A DNA stretch of 64,000 nucleotides from Scleroderma bovista (taxonomy: Eukaryota > Basidiomycota > Agaricomycetes > Boletales > Sclerodermataceae). Within the stretch, counting starts at the first letter, position 1. The number at the start of each line of letters is the position of its first letter. This document shows, piece by piece, positions 1 to 12,205 of this stretch. The notes under the pieces are model-generated. The model did not search any database and was not told the DNA's origin. It saw only the letters and a list, made by a program, of their open reading frames with translations. Both the position numbers and the translations under genes were made by a program. The stretch covers positions 101,745-165,744 of the forward strand of contig JAYMGJ010000772.1 in NCBI GenBank assembly GCA_037178675.1. The letters are read 5' to 3'.

Positions 1-2
1 TT

Positions 3-113
3 TGGGCGTTCAAGCACTGTGGGGAATGTTTGCATTCGTGTTACTGTAGCGAGGAATGTCAGCGATACGACTGGAAGAATGGTACACAAAGCGTACTATC
101 AATGAATCCAGTA
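3..113 (+). pseudogene. MYND zinc-finger gene fragment (cut by window edge)
   Basis: Frame 3 from the first bases encodes a Cys/His cluster with the spacing of the second half of a MYND finger: a C-x2-C pair, then YCSEECQRYDW. MYND fingers are protein-interaction modules found in many fungal proteins, often with SET or ankyrin domains. The window begins inside the gene, so the upstream part is missing. No convincing continuation is visible downstream, so it may be the last exon of a gene lying to the left, or a relic. The function cannot be told from this piece. Confidence 0.4.
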
Positions 114-2068
114 TCGCTCCGTGCGAGCAAGCAAGGATGCCATCGACGGTTACCGGCCATCTAAATCTTAAACCTTAGGGGGGATGGACATCGTCTTTGA
201 CTCAACGTGTCCTACGGAACCGACCCTGTTCAAGATCAAATGTCCATGGGAAAGAAATTTCGTAAGAGGAGTGGTCTCTGCTTGTCAAGTGGGCAAGGCG
301 GTCCAAGAGGCAGCTAATCCTCGTCTGGGCATATATTGCTGGAGGAAACTGGAGGAAGATCTTGCTGAGGTTGTACGAGTTGAAACATGTGTTGGCGAAT
401 GACTGAGATGGCGAATATAGGCTGGAGTTGCCGCACCGCTTTCTTTTACGTTGACTTGTTGTGGCCGACCTTCCGAAGTGTGGCATGAGAACACGGTTGG
501 GACGTGGCTTAAAAGGGGATGGAGACCAGTGACGGAGGAGCCGTGGGTATGGTCACACCCAGTGAGCACGCTTGTTTGTACTGTCGTCACGTCGAATGAC
601 GAGTCTTTCTCCGGACCTACCCCAGGCTGCTCAGCTTCGCCCAATCATAACGAAAATGTATCAGACCTGCAAAAGGCGAAATAAATGAACTTGTCGATCG
701 TTCCATCGATATCAAACACCACGATCGAGTCGCTCGATTCGAGGGCGAATCTTGGTGCAGTACACGGCAGCTATCCACTTGTCGCCAACGAAACCCAACA
801 TGTATTTGCATAACGTTTCTAAATCTGCGGTTGCTCCGAAACGGGTACATACGTCCACTGGTTTGGTGATCGATGATTGTGCTGACGCGTGTGTGAGGAG
901 GCCCAGAGTAAGGTGGATTTTGAGAGTCAGTATTCGGAGTCGGAGTGGTCGCTCCTCGACTTCAACTCCGCCTAACATCTAGCCCAGCTGCTGGTCGTCG
1001 ACCGTCTAGAAGGCGGTATGGGTAGCTCTAAACCCAACCGGTTCGGCTGATCCAGTATCCTCCAGCGATGCCAACGAGTCCTCTTCTTTGGATGCGACGA
1101 TGGCGTCGGGAAGGAGATGGAGACGGCAAATCGTCAACGAGGCCAGATGATCCACACCATCCTTCACCAGTGACAACCGGCTTTTCTAATGTATCGTCCG
1201 TTATTCCACTTGGTCACCAGGTGTGCATTACTGACGGTGCTGTCATTGGCCACGAAGTGACTAGTCCACGAGCCCTGCTTCAGACACGCGTATATACAGG
1301 TTCCATCCTGTCGCCACCACGGAATGGCTTCGTCCGTCCACAAGACTGAGCTCTAGTAACACGGCTATCCCGATATCTGGGAACCTGGACGGATGAAGTG
1401 CCGCGGGTCTCCCTCTTGATCCGAATGTGTCGCTGCGGACCGAAGGTTGGCACTTGCAAGGTGCGTGATCACTGTCGAGCAACGGAAGAGTATGGGACCG
1501 AGTGCGGACTTGCTTCTAGCTCAGGTAGCACTCCAACGATGCATGAGGATGCGCTCGCGATTGTCTGGTTCGTCGTGCGTGGTATCTAAGGCTTTTACTA
1601 CATAATACCAGGTCGGAAAGTGACCCATTCCTGGATGAAATGTGCCGATGGGAGTGCCATCTTGGATGGAGACGGAGTACTGGGGCCCTCACTGCTAAAT
1701 GGTATCCAGCCATGTCCGATGCAACATGATCTCAATATCACCTTGTTTACAAGGTTAGAAATGCGTCACCTTTTTTTCGACTGCGACGGCCTTTTTCTAG
1801 TTGAAAACAGGTTGGAAAGATAGTAATGAAAATTACCAGAATTCGACTCCACCATGCTTCGAAAGGGACAGAGCCGTGCACTGCAACACCGCTTTATCGA
1901 TGCAAGGTGGATGTAAGGGTTCGTGATAGTATGTATAAAAGATAGCTCGCATGAAGGCGTTATATCCATCCAAGTTCTGCAAGTTAGAGAAGAAAGACCG
2001 ATACAAAAGTAGCAATTACATGCTGCAACAACAATATGGATTTGAAGAGCTCATCGACCAGACCGCAT
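114..2068. other. No identifiable gene; possible degraded coding pieces
   Basis: Several short open frames exist on both strands, but none has a clear domain or a consistent exon structure. On the minus strand at about 700-860, one stretch reads YCTKIRPR and then, after a +1 shift, VVFDIDGTID. This weakly recalls the ATPase phosphate-binding segment of Hsp70-like proteins, but it is broken and too short to call. The last 250 bases are likely the 3' untranslated region of the minus-strand VPS68-type gene. Confidence 0.3.
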
Positions 2069-2765
2069 CTAGAGCGATAAGCGGTAGTCATACTCCTCTT
2101 GTGTGCTCTGCGCGACCCATAATACGACCGCAGAAAGCATGAGTGCAGTGTTTTGCGACACGTTGGCATAGCCATAGTAGGTGTATTGCTCGGGGTAGTC
2201 GTGCATGAGGTATTTGAGAACAAGCAAGGACTGTGGTGCGCCGTTCGGGTGAACTAACATCAGAAACGCTCCATTACTAGGGAAAGGGGAACGCATACCA
2301 CACTGCCAGCAAGTCCTCCTGCCATCAAGGCAAACCCGATGAACAAGAAGAGTCGTGCACGCCAAACTGCAGCTGTGTCTCCAAATCCATCGTCACCCTT
2401 GATGCGGTCCTTGTCAATGAGGTTGATGATAAGCATTCCGATGAGCGAGCAGATGCCAGGAACCCAATCGACAAAAGTTACGTGTACGGGAGGGGGAATC
2501 TGAGGATCGTCATAGGGAGCATGGGCATGAGCAGATAGGATGGCAGCATCGAAGAATGTCCAGTTGGCCAGGGCGAACTATGTGTCGTGCGACCGGTGAG
2601 CATTGGAAAGCAGGGATTTAGCAGGAGCACGCATGGAAGAGATGAACTTACGAGTGCTCCCGCAAGATAAATGCCAATGGTACGCCTATATTTTCCTAAG
2701 TTTAGATCCGGGAAGGGATTCAGGCACACTCTGCGAGGATCATAATTGGAACGAGGGAACGACAT
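2069..2765 (-). CDS. VPS68: VPS68-type (TMEM50/UPF0220 family) endosomal membrane protein
   Basis: Three exons read on the minus strand: 2765-2652, 2577-2299 and 2230-2069. All splices are phase 0 (GTAAGT..ATAG and GTATGC..ACAG). The product is 184 residues, the usual length of fungal Vps68. An amphipathic start (DLNLGKYRR) leads into four hydrophobic segments. Family hallmarks are visible: FFDAAILSAHAH after the first membrane segment, VDWVPGICSLIGMLIINLIDKD, WRARLFLFIGFALMAGG, and a last segment with NVSQNTALMLSAVVLW. In yeast Vps68 acts with Vps55 in late endosome to vacuole trafficking; that role is inferred from the family. The gene looks intact. A possible extra intron in the first 20 codons cannot be excluded. 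Confidence 0.9.
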
Positions 2766-3067
2766 TGTGGGCGGCCAGAGCCTGGTAGTGACGACGAGGG
2801 GAACTCGGGTTGTGTGTTCGTGATTGGTCGGTTGTCCAGTGTAAGCTTACTAAGCCACCCCTATACCACGACATCCAGTCGACCTTTCAGTTGGGACTCT
2901 ATCTCCATACTTACTACATGCATTACAAAGCTGAATCGCGGTACGTGCAGGCTATTATCTACGTAATGGAGGTATTCTCCAGCATGGCAGAGAACTGGGT
3001 TGAACTGAATAATCTAGATGATTGGCAGCTTAGTGAGTCAACGCCGATTGTTGCCTGTCTTGCCAGC

Positions 3068-3905
3068 TTACCACAATGTCAGTTGGATAAGTCCAGTACT
3101 CATCGCACGCTTTGCCATCCGGACGACCTTTTGTTCGCGTGCTATACCAGCTTTAGCAGTAGACTCAAGGCGAGCCTCAGAATAATCACCGGACTAAGAC
3201 GTGGTATCCGACGACCTTCAGCTATACCTGCTAGGTTCCGTCGAATATTATCATTGACGAAACCACCCATCAGTTACCTGGACACACTAAGCGAAGTACC
3301 AGCAGACGGCACCTCCGCCTTGCACTAACATCATTGTCTTCGCCGTCCTTGTCAGCGCGTGCTCCGGAAATGTCCAGACAGTCTTTTCGGTAGTAGTGGA
3401 AGCGCTAATCTTGGCCAGTGATCTGACGCTGATAAGTCCTATAGTCATTTGAGCTGGTATTCGTGTTCTGTTCTGTTGCAATATGCAAAGGCTAACTTAC
3501 GATGACCCCTTCATTTGGGTCGCCTTGCAGGTCTTCTTTCAACCCTTGGAAGTCCTTTAGTGCGTGGGTGATGTCATTTTTCAGTATATCTTGAAACCAG
3601 CTAGACCGTGATGCAGTGACGTTTTGCCGTCTCAGCTGCATAGTGTGCTTCAGACTTCTTTGACTGTCGGAGATGCACGAACAAGGTCTCTCGAAGATAA
3701 TTTTTGTTCAAGGCATCTTGCCAGCGCTCCGCCATGCAGGAGTGTATCGATCGTTGTAACTTGTGATGCACAGTATCTACGATGGTGTGAACTTGGAAGG
3801 AACCAAATCAGTCGTAGGACACGCGTGTACGCCAGATCATTCATATATAGGGGTTGCGTCCATCGGAAATCGGCCAGGGGTCTGAGGTCTGCAATGGACA
3901 AATAG
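3068..3905 (-). pseudogene. MIF4G-family relic (copy E), 3' part only
   Basis: The minus strand ends in GLIQLTLW followed by TAA (3070-3068). This is nearly the same last eight residues as the three MIF4G genes upstream (LIQLTLW or LVQLTLW). Further upstream, in two frames, are segments matching the middle of those proteins: HYAAETAKR (compare YYAAQKAKRR in copy C) and LQGDPNEG (compare LDGDPKEGD). The N-terminal exons and most of the MIF4G core are missing and frames are broken, so it is a 5'-truncated relic. It is the most downstream member of a head-to-tail array. The identification rests on short matches, strongest at the C terminus. Confidence 0.5.
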
Positions 3906-3999
3906 TATTCCGTGCATCAAAAGTAATATGAAGTGTGTCAACAGCGCTGTATGATTGACAGTGCTGTATTATACTTTACAGATCCTATGCGTACCCAGT

Positions 4000-6052
4000 T
4001 CACCATAGAGTGAGCTGGATCAGGTTTTCACTGTCCTTCACACAGCTAGCAATCCGTATTACCCTTTCCTCGTCTGAATCTAACCCGATTACTTTCAAAA
4101 GCTCGACCATGTCGCCATACGCTGAGGAACTTGTCCTCTCCACGATGTCCAAGCTACTGGCAGCGACTGTGAGCCCTTCTTCGAGTGCTTCTTGTGAACA
4201 AAGTCCCTTCTGCAATGCACTTGCAAGTAATTTTCCGTAGACCATGCTCGCCGACTTGTTCCCCAATGCCCGTGTCACGAGCGAGTAAACGAACCACCAA
4301 TGATCGTCATGGTCAACCAGTGAGAAGTACGCGTCTACTACGGCTTGGGAATCAGTTGAATCGGTAATTTGTGCTGCATACCACCTAGATACGTTTGGAG
4401 TAGATGATCTTGATTGGTCATACTAGAATCGTTTCAGCATTCAGATAAGATCAGCAGAGTAGAGTTGTACCTGGATATTATAAATGATACGGCGACGGTT
4501 TGCTAACGAAGATTCCTTGCACAGGTCTGCCAAGTTCTGTTGGTTGCAATTAGTCACAAAAATCCGTAATTGTGAAGGTTTAAAAAGGACTCACAAGCAG
4601 GTGGCATCTCAGCCGTCCGTTGAGCACGCAATCGGAACCTGCAAGGCTCCGGGCATTCGCTGCCCATTCTGTTCGGTAATCATAATGTTCATTCCTGCCC
4701 GGGCCCCATCCGGCGTCCCGTATCCATCGTGTTCCATTCCAATAGGAATAATCCATATCGGCGCTCTGGATGAACATAGCGAGGCTGATAATGAACGCAA
4801 TGGAAGCATCCCTATTTTCATCAACTCCACCCTGAAACCAGCGAGGCCGATACCACGACGCCTCGCCTTTTCTGCCTCAAAGTATTCCTCGATGGTGCTC
4901 TCGCGAATTATTGGGGAGCCTTGAACAGGATCTCCCCAGGATAGATATCCCTGTCCAAATGCTCCATGACAGCTCTCTAGCAAGCAGTTGTAGATAATGT
5001 TGTAGCCATTTTCTTTCGTCCTAATCATACTGGTACTTCTTGCCATTATGACGCATAGATTGATATAGATCCCCGCCCTTTCTGGCTCATTGACTGCCCG
5101 GTCAAATATGAGCTTGACAACCATTTTGAGCACTTTGTCTTGCACAGTATGCTTGCATTTGGTAATCCAGTCGATCATTCGTTCACAGATGAAACCGACA
5201 TTCTTCCTGGTCATCTTGTTCAACAGCCCTGTGAACCTGTACTTTGCTCTTCTAGGGGTGAACAATGACGTGTCAACTCCATCGCAGTTGTTCATGCTGG
5301 GAGCGACCCATCGGTTTGGTGATTTCTGGAGGGGTGTGACATCGGAGAAGAATTGGGCAGGTATGGTGTCTGCTGCGACAACACAGGTCTCTTGTCTATG
5401 AACCTCTAGAATCTCTGGGGGGTCTGGCTGCGTGGTCTCCGCACGGTGAAAATCTTGAAACCCATGAGAACCCAGGGTTTGTCCGCCAAGAATATGAGAG
5501 GTTTTTTGAATAGTTGCGAATTCATCAACATGAGAGCTGTCGCCATAGGTCATCTCTTTGCTGACCACTGAAGATGGTCAGCCGTTTGGAAATTAAGCGT
5601 GATATAGTACGAACCTGGGGTATCGGACGTGTATCCTGGCCCCGGCAAGGAAAATCAATGTAAGGCAGGCAACGGGAAAATGGGACTCATAGGACGTACC
5701 CTCGGAAAAACTACTTGGTGACAATTTCCGAGCGACTGAAACACAGCCAATGTATGGTGTGACGTGCTCCCATACATCGTCGTCGATCCTCGCCAGATGA
5801 TCGTTGCAAAGATTCATACAGGACGAATAGAACTCGATTTCTGTGTGTCCTAGCTCAAACTTTTTCCTGGCTAGTTCTTCTAAGGCCTGTGAAGGCACCG
5901 TACTTCAGTAACACACCCTAAAGGATTATAGGACGTACGCTGAATGTTTTTGGTACAGTGGCATACAAGTGGCAATTGCCATAACTGAGGATGAGCAGAG
6001 GTGATTTGCGAGTGGGAGGAACTGTTGTCCAGTCGATGCAGTTGTGCGACAT
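4000..6052 (-). pseudogene. MIF4G-domain (eIF4G-like) gene, copy A, damaged
   Basis: Exons read 6052-5939, 5886-5700, 5567-4595, 4536-4471 and 4422-4000, with splice sites at the same places as intact copy B. Exon 1 starts MSHNCIDW; exon 2 has the ALEELARKKF..IEFYSSC module; exon 3 carries NRWVAPS and the MIF4G helices (GLLNKMTRK, LIFDRAVNEPER). The last exon ends SENLIQLTLW. Exon 3 is 973 nt, against 1,100 nt in copy B. About 25 codons are missing where copy B has the KCAYDEPFF..PTEGD segment, and the frame then shifts, giving a stop at 4609. The downstream exons still look conserved. MIF4G domains bind RNA helicases and RNA in translation initiation; the role of these paralogues is unknown. 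Homology extends upstream of the chosen ATG, so the true start may lie further 5'. Confidence 0.7.
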
Positions 6053-8243
6053 GACAATTGAGCTGTGAAGATGGTAGTGGTATGGCCCGGATGGTAGAGG
6101 ACGTCCCCGTTGCCCTTCAGCCCTCCACGTGTCAGCCCGTTTGTAGGAGATGTCGCTTTTGAGTCAATATGCAATGCCCAAGTTAGTATCAGCTGCGAGA
6201 ATGGACTGCCGGCGCCAGAGTCGCCGACATTGGGTTCCAGGAAGAACGAACACACCGATACTACCCTCGGACAGCCCAGCTCCTGCAATGTAAATTCAGT
6301 GATCATTAAGGATGCATATCGCTGGTGGGTACGCATCTTATTTCACACGAAGACCACATTATATTGTAGTAGGAACTGGTCGGACGCATCGCAGTCTTTT
6401 TTTCGAGTCAATTTTGGAAGTGCATTCGGGGTCATGGACTCGACAGGCACTGGCACCTCATGACGTCTCATGTCGCACCTCAGATCCAAGGGCTCCTTCC
6501 ATTGCTAGGGTGCGGTCCGGTCTCGATGGAAGGAGCCCTTGATATCGAATAAAGAGTAGCCATGCTACTCTTCCCTTCGCACTGCCACAGGGTGTTTCGA
6601 GTCCTATTAAGGCCACATTGATTCATCATTCCTTCTTCGCAAACAGTCCAAGCACCTCTCAATTTACTTATTGAAGATTGAAAACCTATAGAATGATGAG
6701 CTGCAACTTGCTCCCTCAGAATTTGGCCTTGGACTTGAAATCTGCAGCCCAAAGGCATCAGGTCCATAGACCCGCACCCCCAGCACACTATGCTATACTT
6801 GCGGATCCATATCTCACTTTCTTTTGTGAGGCATTCCTTCTGCATTACTCCTAGCCTTAGAAACACTGACCGGGTAGGGAATCAGGACCCGTTGGAGGTT
6901 CGTTGCCAAGCCGAAACCTTGCTTCGCCATTGCCGCATTTCTCAGCAATGTCCTGTAGCCCGCCACTTGATTTTCCGCACCATGAGGTCCATAACGAACC
7001 AGCGACCGCCCAAACGCATCGAGCGTCATGATGAAAGCTCGTACTTAGTGCTCATAGGCTTCGCCTTCGGGAATTCCAAAACAAAATGCACAGATTCGCG
7101 AGTGCTTCCTGTACGAACGTCGAACAGGAATCGCGAACTCGTAGAATCTCACTGTATGATACGACATAGCTCTCCTAGCATCGAAAAAAGGATATCAACA
7201 ACGGTGGGAACTATCTGCGTGTCCTTTCCATGTGCTGTCTAGACTGATGATCGAACACCGCGTGTCCTCTTTGAAACCGGGTACTCGGTTTCCTACGATA
7301 CGTGAGGTACATGGAGCCGAAGTTGACCTTATACCTGCTGGAGGGCGGGAAGGAGGCGTTTGACTTCCTGCCACCAAGTGGTGGACCGTCAGGCAGCTGC
7401 TGCGGAGTCATGGGGGGCAGAAGGGGACCGCTGCGGGAGCGTACAAGGAGCGCCAGCGCTACGGGAGCAAAAAGGAATCTGCCCTCCGGATTATCATCTT
7501 TACCGGTCGACCCAGCGCTCTAACCCAGCGGGATCAGCACGCACGGGCCCCGTTCGCATGGGGGGACGGACCCAGCAGACCCGGAGGCGTGTCTTTTCAG
7601 CTTCCGGGGAAAGATGCGCGTATGGTTTATGATAAAGGGCATGAAAAACGTTGCTAGATGCTTGGCCGAAGCCCAGGGAATGGGATGGAAGGGGGACGAA
7701 GACGGATAAGACTCCATCCACTTGATGCGAGATATTACACATCTTTCCGTCTGCGTCCCTTTTAACTATCAGTTTGACTTCTCCGCAGCCTATACATATA
7801 TATCGGATCCTTCCTCTCCTCTCTTTGTCTAAATATCAGTGCACCTCTAGGTTTGCTACATCCCGTGCATGTCCACATGTTCCTGCCCATAGTGGCTGAC
7901 AACACTTTCAAGCTTCAAGCATCAAGGATGCAAAATCACAGGTGCGGAAGTTGGTATCATACGACTACTGTAAATCCTCAATTATTGTCATACATTTATT
8001 CAGGACCCAAGTCCTTGTTTGTGAAGCCCCAGCTCGGTCATCCATGTAACAAAGCTAGTAATATACAGCGGACAAAAGCGTGCTCGGTCATATTCATATC
8101 ACAGCAATGATGGTTTCGTTTTCTAGGACCTGTGGAAGTTCACGATAACCCATCCATGTGATGCTATCATTGGACAGTGCAAGTAAGTGAGTCAGTATTT
8201 CTAATAGAAATGGATTAATATGCCCCAGGCTCACCCAAAGTTT
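6053..8243. other. Intergenic stretch between MIF4G copies A and B
   Basis: Upstream of copy A, about 250 bases resemble the region upstream of copy C (both contain GACACGTGGAG), so promoter or 5' exon sequence was duplicated with the genes. A GC-rich block at about 7300-7720 has long open frames but nothing I recognise. A TATA-rich stretch lies at 7790-7806. No gene is supported. Confidence 0.4.
6487..6541. repeat. Perfect 16-bp inverted repeat (hairpin)
   Basis: CAAGGGCTCCTTCCAT at 6487-6502 is exactly matched by its reverse complement at 6526-6541, leaving a 23-nt loop. It lies in non-coding sequence about 440 bp upstream of the copy A start. It could be a cruciform, part of a small foldback element, or a structured RNA segment; no flanking target duplication was recognised. 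Confidence 0.8.
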
Positions 8244-10360
8244 TCACCATAAAGTCAACTGAATCAGTTTCTCGCTGTCTTCCGCGTGCCTTGCAACTCG
8301 CATGAATTGTTCCTCTTCTTTATAGAACTCCGTGACTTTCATGGCACCTGCAATGTTGTGATATACCTCAGAATTCTGCGTCGTAGAGACATCCAAGGCC
8401 TTTATCGCAGCTATGAAACCCTCCTCGAGCGCTTCTGACGAGCAGATGCACATCTGCGACACTTTTTTAAGGAGTCCTCTAATGGCAGTATGGTTTATCC
8501 AAGTGCGAGTAACGAGCGAGCGAATGAGCCACCAATGATCGACCTGATCTACCAACGAGAAATAGTGATCCACTGGCGGTAGTAAGCTCTTGGCCGTAAG
8601 CTTAGTTACACACCATCCAGAAGCCTCTGGGATGGAATATCTTAGTTCGTTGTGCTGTGACCATCTCAGTATAATTATGTAAGATATGGAGGGTGTACTG
8701 GAACTGTACCGCAAAATGGAACGTTATCCAGCGATGATTGGGTGACAGACGACATTCATACAAGTCTGCCAAGTCCTATTGCAACCCATCAATCATAGAT
8801 TCTTTGCAGATAAGGCAATATGAAGTAACTTACCAAAAGCCGGCATCTGAGCCTTGGACTAACTCCATTGTCCCCCCAGTAAGAACCAGCAAGTTTGCTG
8901 GCTGTAGCTGAGCAAGCTCCTTGATAGCCACCCTTTGCATCACTGGCATAAACCTTCTTCTGAGAGCACCAATAGCCATTCTCTGCTGCCACCGGCGTGA
9001 CATTCTGTAATAATATGCACAGGCTGACAATGTCCCCTTCTGTCGGGTTGTCGTTCAAGTTACGGGCTAGCTCTTGAAAAAAAGGTTCGTCGTATGCACA
9101 CTTCTGCAAATTGAACAAGTTTAATTTTATCAGCTCCACAGTGAAACCAGCAAGGCCAATTCCACGACGCTTTTGCTTTTCAGCTATATAATACTCTTCG
9201 TCGACAGGCTTTTGTGTCAGTACGGAGCCCCGAACGGGACCACCCCAGGAGAGATTCTTTTCCTGGAAGGCCGTTGTCCAGCACCGTATCATGTAGTCCC
9301 GCATTAATTCGAAACCGGGGACCACTGGACCACGGCTATTCCGTTTAAACCTTCCTACCGTTTCGCGCATCGTCCCGCACAGAGTTGCATACAATCCCAT
9401 CCTTTCGGGCTCGTCGACGGCTCTGTCAAATAATAGCGTACAGGCCAGCCTGAGTACCCGGCCCTGCACTGTTTCATCACATTCGTCGATCCAATCCAAC
9501 ATCCTGTCGCAGATAACATAGAAATTTTTTCGTGTAAGTTTGTTCAATAACCCCGTAAACCTGCGCTTTGCTCGTTCAGGTGAGCACGTGGTCGTGTCCG
9601 TGTGACCACGGTAGTCGAGGCTTGGAGCGACCCAGCGATTAGGAGATATTGAGAGGGGAATGATGTGATTGTGATGGGCGGGGCTTGCAAGTTCTGCGCT
9701 TTCCTCAACGGCAAGGCCACTTCCGTTACTAACCGTGGCTGGCAACGAACTCGGATCCAGAGGGCCTACTGTTGGTGCAAGTGTGCGAGCCAGATCAATG
9801 CGAGAGTCACAGGTCCTTCCGTTGTGGTCATTCGGGCCGCTGTTGCCTTCGCTAGATGACGATGACGCGGTTTGCTCGTCCGGAACGACAAAGAAATCTT
9901 CCGCGGCATTTTCCGCGGAATTCGACTGCAGCTCTGTTTATAGGAAATCCAACGCCTGCCACCATACAAATGTACAAGCGAAACTGACCTGCAACCGGTG
10001 CGATGGTGAATGGCGTTGTCTCGACCACTGTTATACTACCGATACAAGGTGCAACAAGTTCCCATACATCTTCGTCGATTTTGGTGAGGACATCGCCGCA
10101 CAGATTACCACAGGATGAATAGAATTCAATTTGCGCTACCCCTAGGCTGAACTTGTTTCTGGCTGTTTCTTCTAAAGCCTTCACGCAAGTATAAGTGAGT
10201 CTCTCCATGGTGTTCCAACAAAACAAGCCCGACGTACGTCGAATGACTTAGGTACCGCTGCGTACAAGTGGCGATCACCATAACTGAAAACCAAGAACGG
10301 TGCCTTCCGAGTCGGTGGAGTAGCACTCCAGTCTACGCAGTCGTGTGACTTATGTCTCAT
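8244..10360 (-). CDS. MIF4G-domain (eIF4G-like) protein, copy B, apparently intact
   Basis: Five exons: 10360-10238, 10178-9989, 9933-8834, 8775-8710 and 8654-8244. All phases agree and give 629 residues. Residues 1-104 form the shared N-terminal module (HDCVDWSATPPTRK; ALEETARNKF..IEFYSSC). A Ser-rich linker leads to NRWVAPS and a MIF4G-like helical region at about 232-415, with GLLNKLTRKNF, LLFDRAVDEPER and KRRGIGLAGFTVELIKLNLF, the hallmarks of the eIF4G middle domain. The last 100 residues (ALEEGFIAAIKALDV..) recall an MA3-type helical segment and end EKLIQLTLW. MIF4G proteins scaffold RNA helicases and mRNA complexes. The missing long eIF4G N-terminus and the tandem duplication suggest a specialised paralogue, not eIF4G itself. 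Only about 240 bp separate its start from the 3' end of copy C. Confidence 0.75.
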
Positions 10361-10596
10361 GGTAAGTGAATCGTTGGGACTCGGTCGACGATGGGAGGAA
10401 CAAGCTCGTTGAATACACGTGTAGGGAAAACAGTTCATGTATGTAAGTATTACACGTTGCGTCCACGAGGAATGCATTGCATTGATTGATAACAAAGCCC
10501 GTAAAGATGTAGATATGTACTTGGTTAGAGTGTCGTAGCATTGGCAACCTGGAAGATGTGTGTATAGGTACAATATAGACCTCAACCTTACCGTCA

Positions 10597-11757
10597 TCAC
10601 CATAAGGTGAGTTGAACGAGTTTCTTGCTTTCTTTCACTTTACTGGCGATGCGTATCACCCTCTCCTCTTCTTTATCAAAGCCGGCGGACTTCAGCATGA
10701 TTGCCATGAGGTGGTATGCTCGGTTGTACCTCGTAGCGGCAACATCCAAAAAATGCGCAGCAGCGGTGAAACCCTTCTCAAAGCCTTCCGGGCAACAGAA
10801 CCCCACTTCGGGTGCCTTTGCAGTGGAATTCTCGTCCTGGCCATGCAAAACGCGCATTACAAACGATTGGACTAGCCACCATTTATCGTCGTGGTGCAAC
10901 AGCTCAAAACTGCAGTCCAATCGTGGGGGATTGGGACAAGCAGGGATTTTGGCTGCAAACCACCTCGATTCGTCCAGTACAGAATAGTTCGTTTCTGCAT
11001 GCTTTCTGAGTTTAAGTATAAGATGTTGGCGTTGGAAAAGATATTTACCATTGTAAGATGAACTAAACTGTGACAGGTTACAGGGGAAGGGAATGTGTAG
11101 TAAAGACCTCGAAGATCCTACCGCCAATTCATGAAGCTGAAAACTCAGTGGGATAGCCGGAAGGCGGACTCACCTTCATGCAACACTGCAATCTTGTCTT
11201 GAGCCCTCGAAGTCCATAAGTGACAGCCCGAGGGGTAGATCTGCCGTTGAAATAACGGTGGTCGACTGTACGAGCCAGTATACACAAGGTAACGACATCT
11301 CCTTCCTTTGGGTCACCATCGAGCCGTTGCCAGAGATGGTCTATCTCTGGATTCGATAACACATTCGAGTTCCACAACTCTATGCCAATGCTGGCGAGAC
11401 CTAGACCCCGACGTTTGGCCTTCTGAGCCGCATAGTAGTCGTCAACCGAAAGCATCGTAGCGCTTGCGGCTGTCTGAGAGCCAAAGATAGACTCCCCCCA
11501 AGAAAGGGATCCCTGCGCGTTGTCCCAGCATTTAACCAAATAGTTGGATATGATCGACTGGCCATATGACCCATCCGTCTTGACGCCATAACAAAAATAG
11601 CGGCCCCGAAGCCTTTCTGTTATAGCCTCACACAAGGCGATGTAGATGCCTGTTCTTTCCGGTTCATCGACGGCTCTATCAAATAAAAGCTGGGAAAACA
11701 ATTCCAGCACGTTGCCATGAACAGCTTCTTCATATCCGTCCACCCAAGCGATTAGTC
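10597..11757 (-). pseudogene. MIF4G-domain gene, copy C, 3' half (split by transposons)
   Basis: This is the downstream half of a gene whose 5' half lies at 34974-34085. It holds the end of exon 3 (11757-11174; LLFDRAVDEPER, KAKRRGLGLASIGIEL), exon 4 (11117-11049) and exon 5 (11001-10597, ending KKLVQLTLW). If the two inserted blocks and one copy of each target duplication are left out, exon 3 sums to 1,082 nt. That gives the same phase as copy B's 1,100-nt exon, and the whole gene would be 617 codons with no other break. The gene was therefore intact when it was hit. Its break edge is the TAGTC duplication of the Copia-like element. Confidence 0.75.
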
Positions 11758-11953
11758 TGTCAGAATATATGGCCGCTACGTGGCAAACTCACAAGACTAT
11801 GATTTATAGTTATTAGTTTTGATATATTAACTGCTCTACCTACAAGATAAATAGCTCGTAGTTGTACCCTGTATACTCATCGCGTTTGGACCTGGTTCGC
11901 ACCCATCCACCCATCGTGGTCACCCCGATCGACTCAGCGCGCAAATTCTAACA
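11758..11953 (+). repeat. Left LTR of gag-only Copia-like element
   Basis: 196 bp beginning TGTCAGAATAT and ending ATTCTAACA; its partner is at 13081-13276. The two copies differ by GCG/GTG and GCAAA/GCGAA near the right end. Confidence 0.9.
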
Positions 11954-12205
11954 CAAACGCGATATCCTTCGTCGTTGTGCGTGTTGTCTTGCAGCTGTTG
12001 ACCCCCTGTCATTGTCTGTTCTCGCCATCGTATCGTCGTCGTACTGTCGTTCTCTTGCCGTCGTAACCGCCATTTGGGGCCGAAGCCAAATCGTCGTCAT
12101 CGTCTCCGCCATACTGTTTCCCCTGTCGAACCCCTGCTGTTATCTGTTGCAGCCAAATCACCGCCGTCGTCACGTGTCACACATCACAGCCACAGATCTC
12201 GCGCC

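Noticed and set aside
700..978. Hsp70-like ATPase fragment on the minus strand
   Set aside because: The match is a few residues around VVFDIDGTID and needs a frameshift; a HAD-type DxDGT motif would fit as well.
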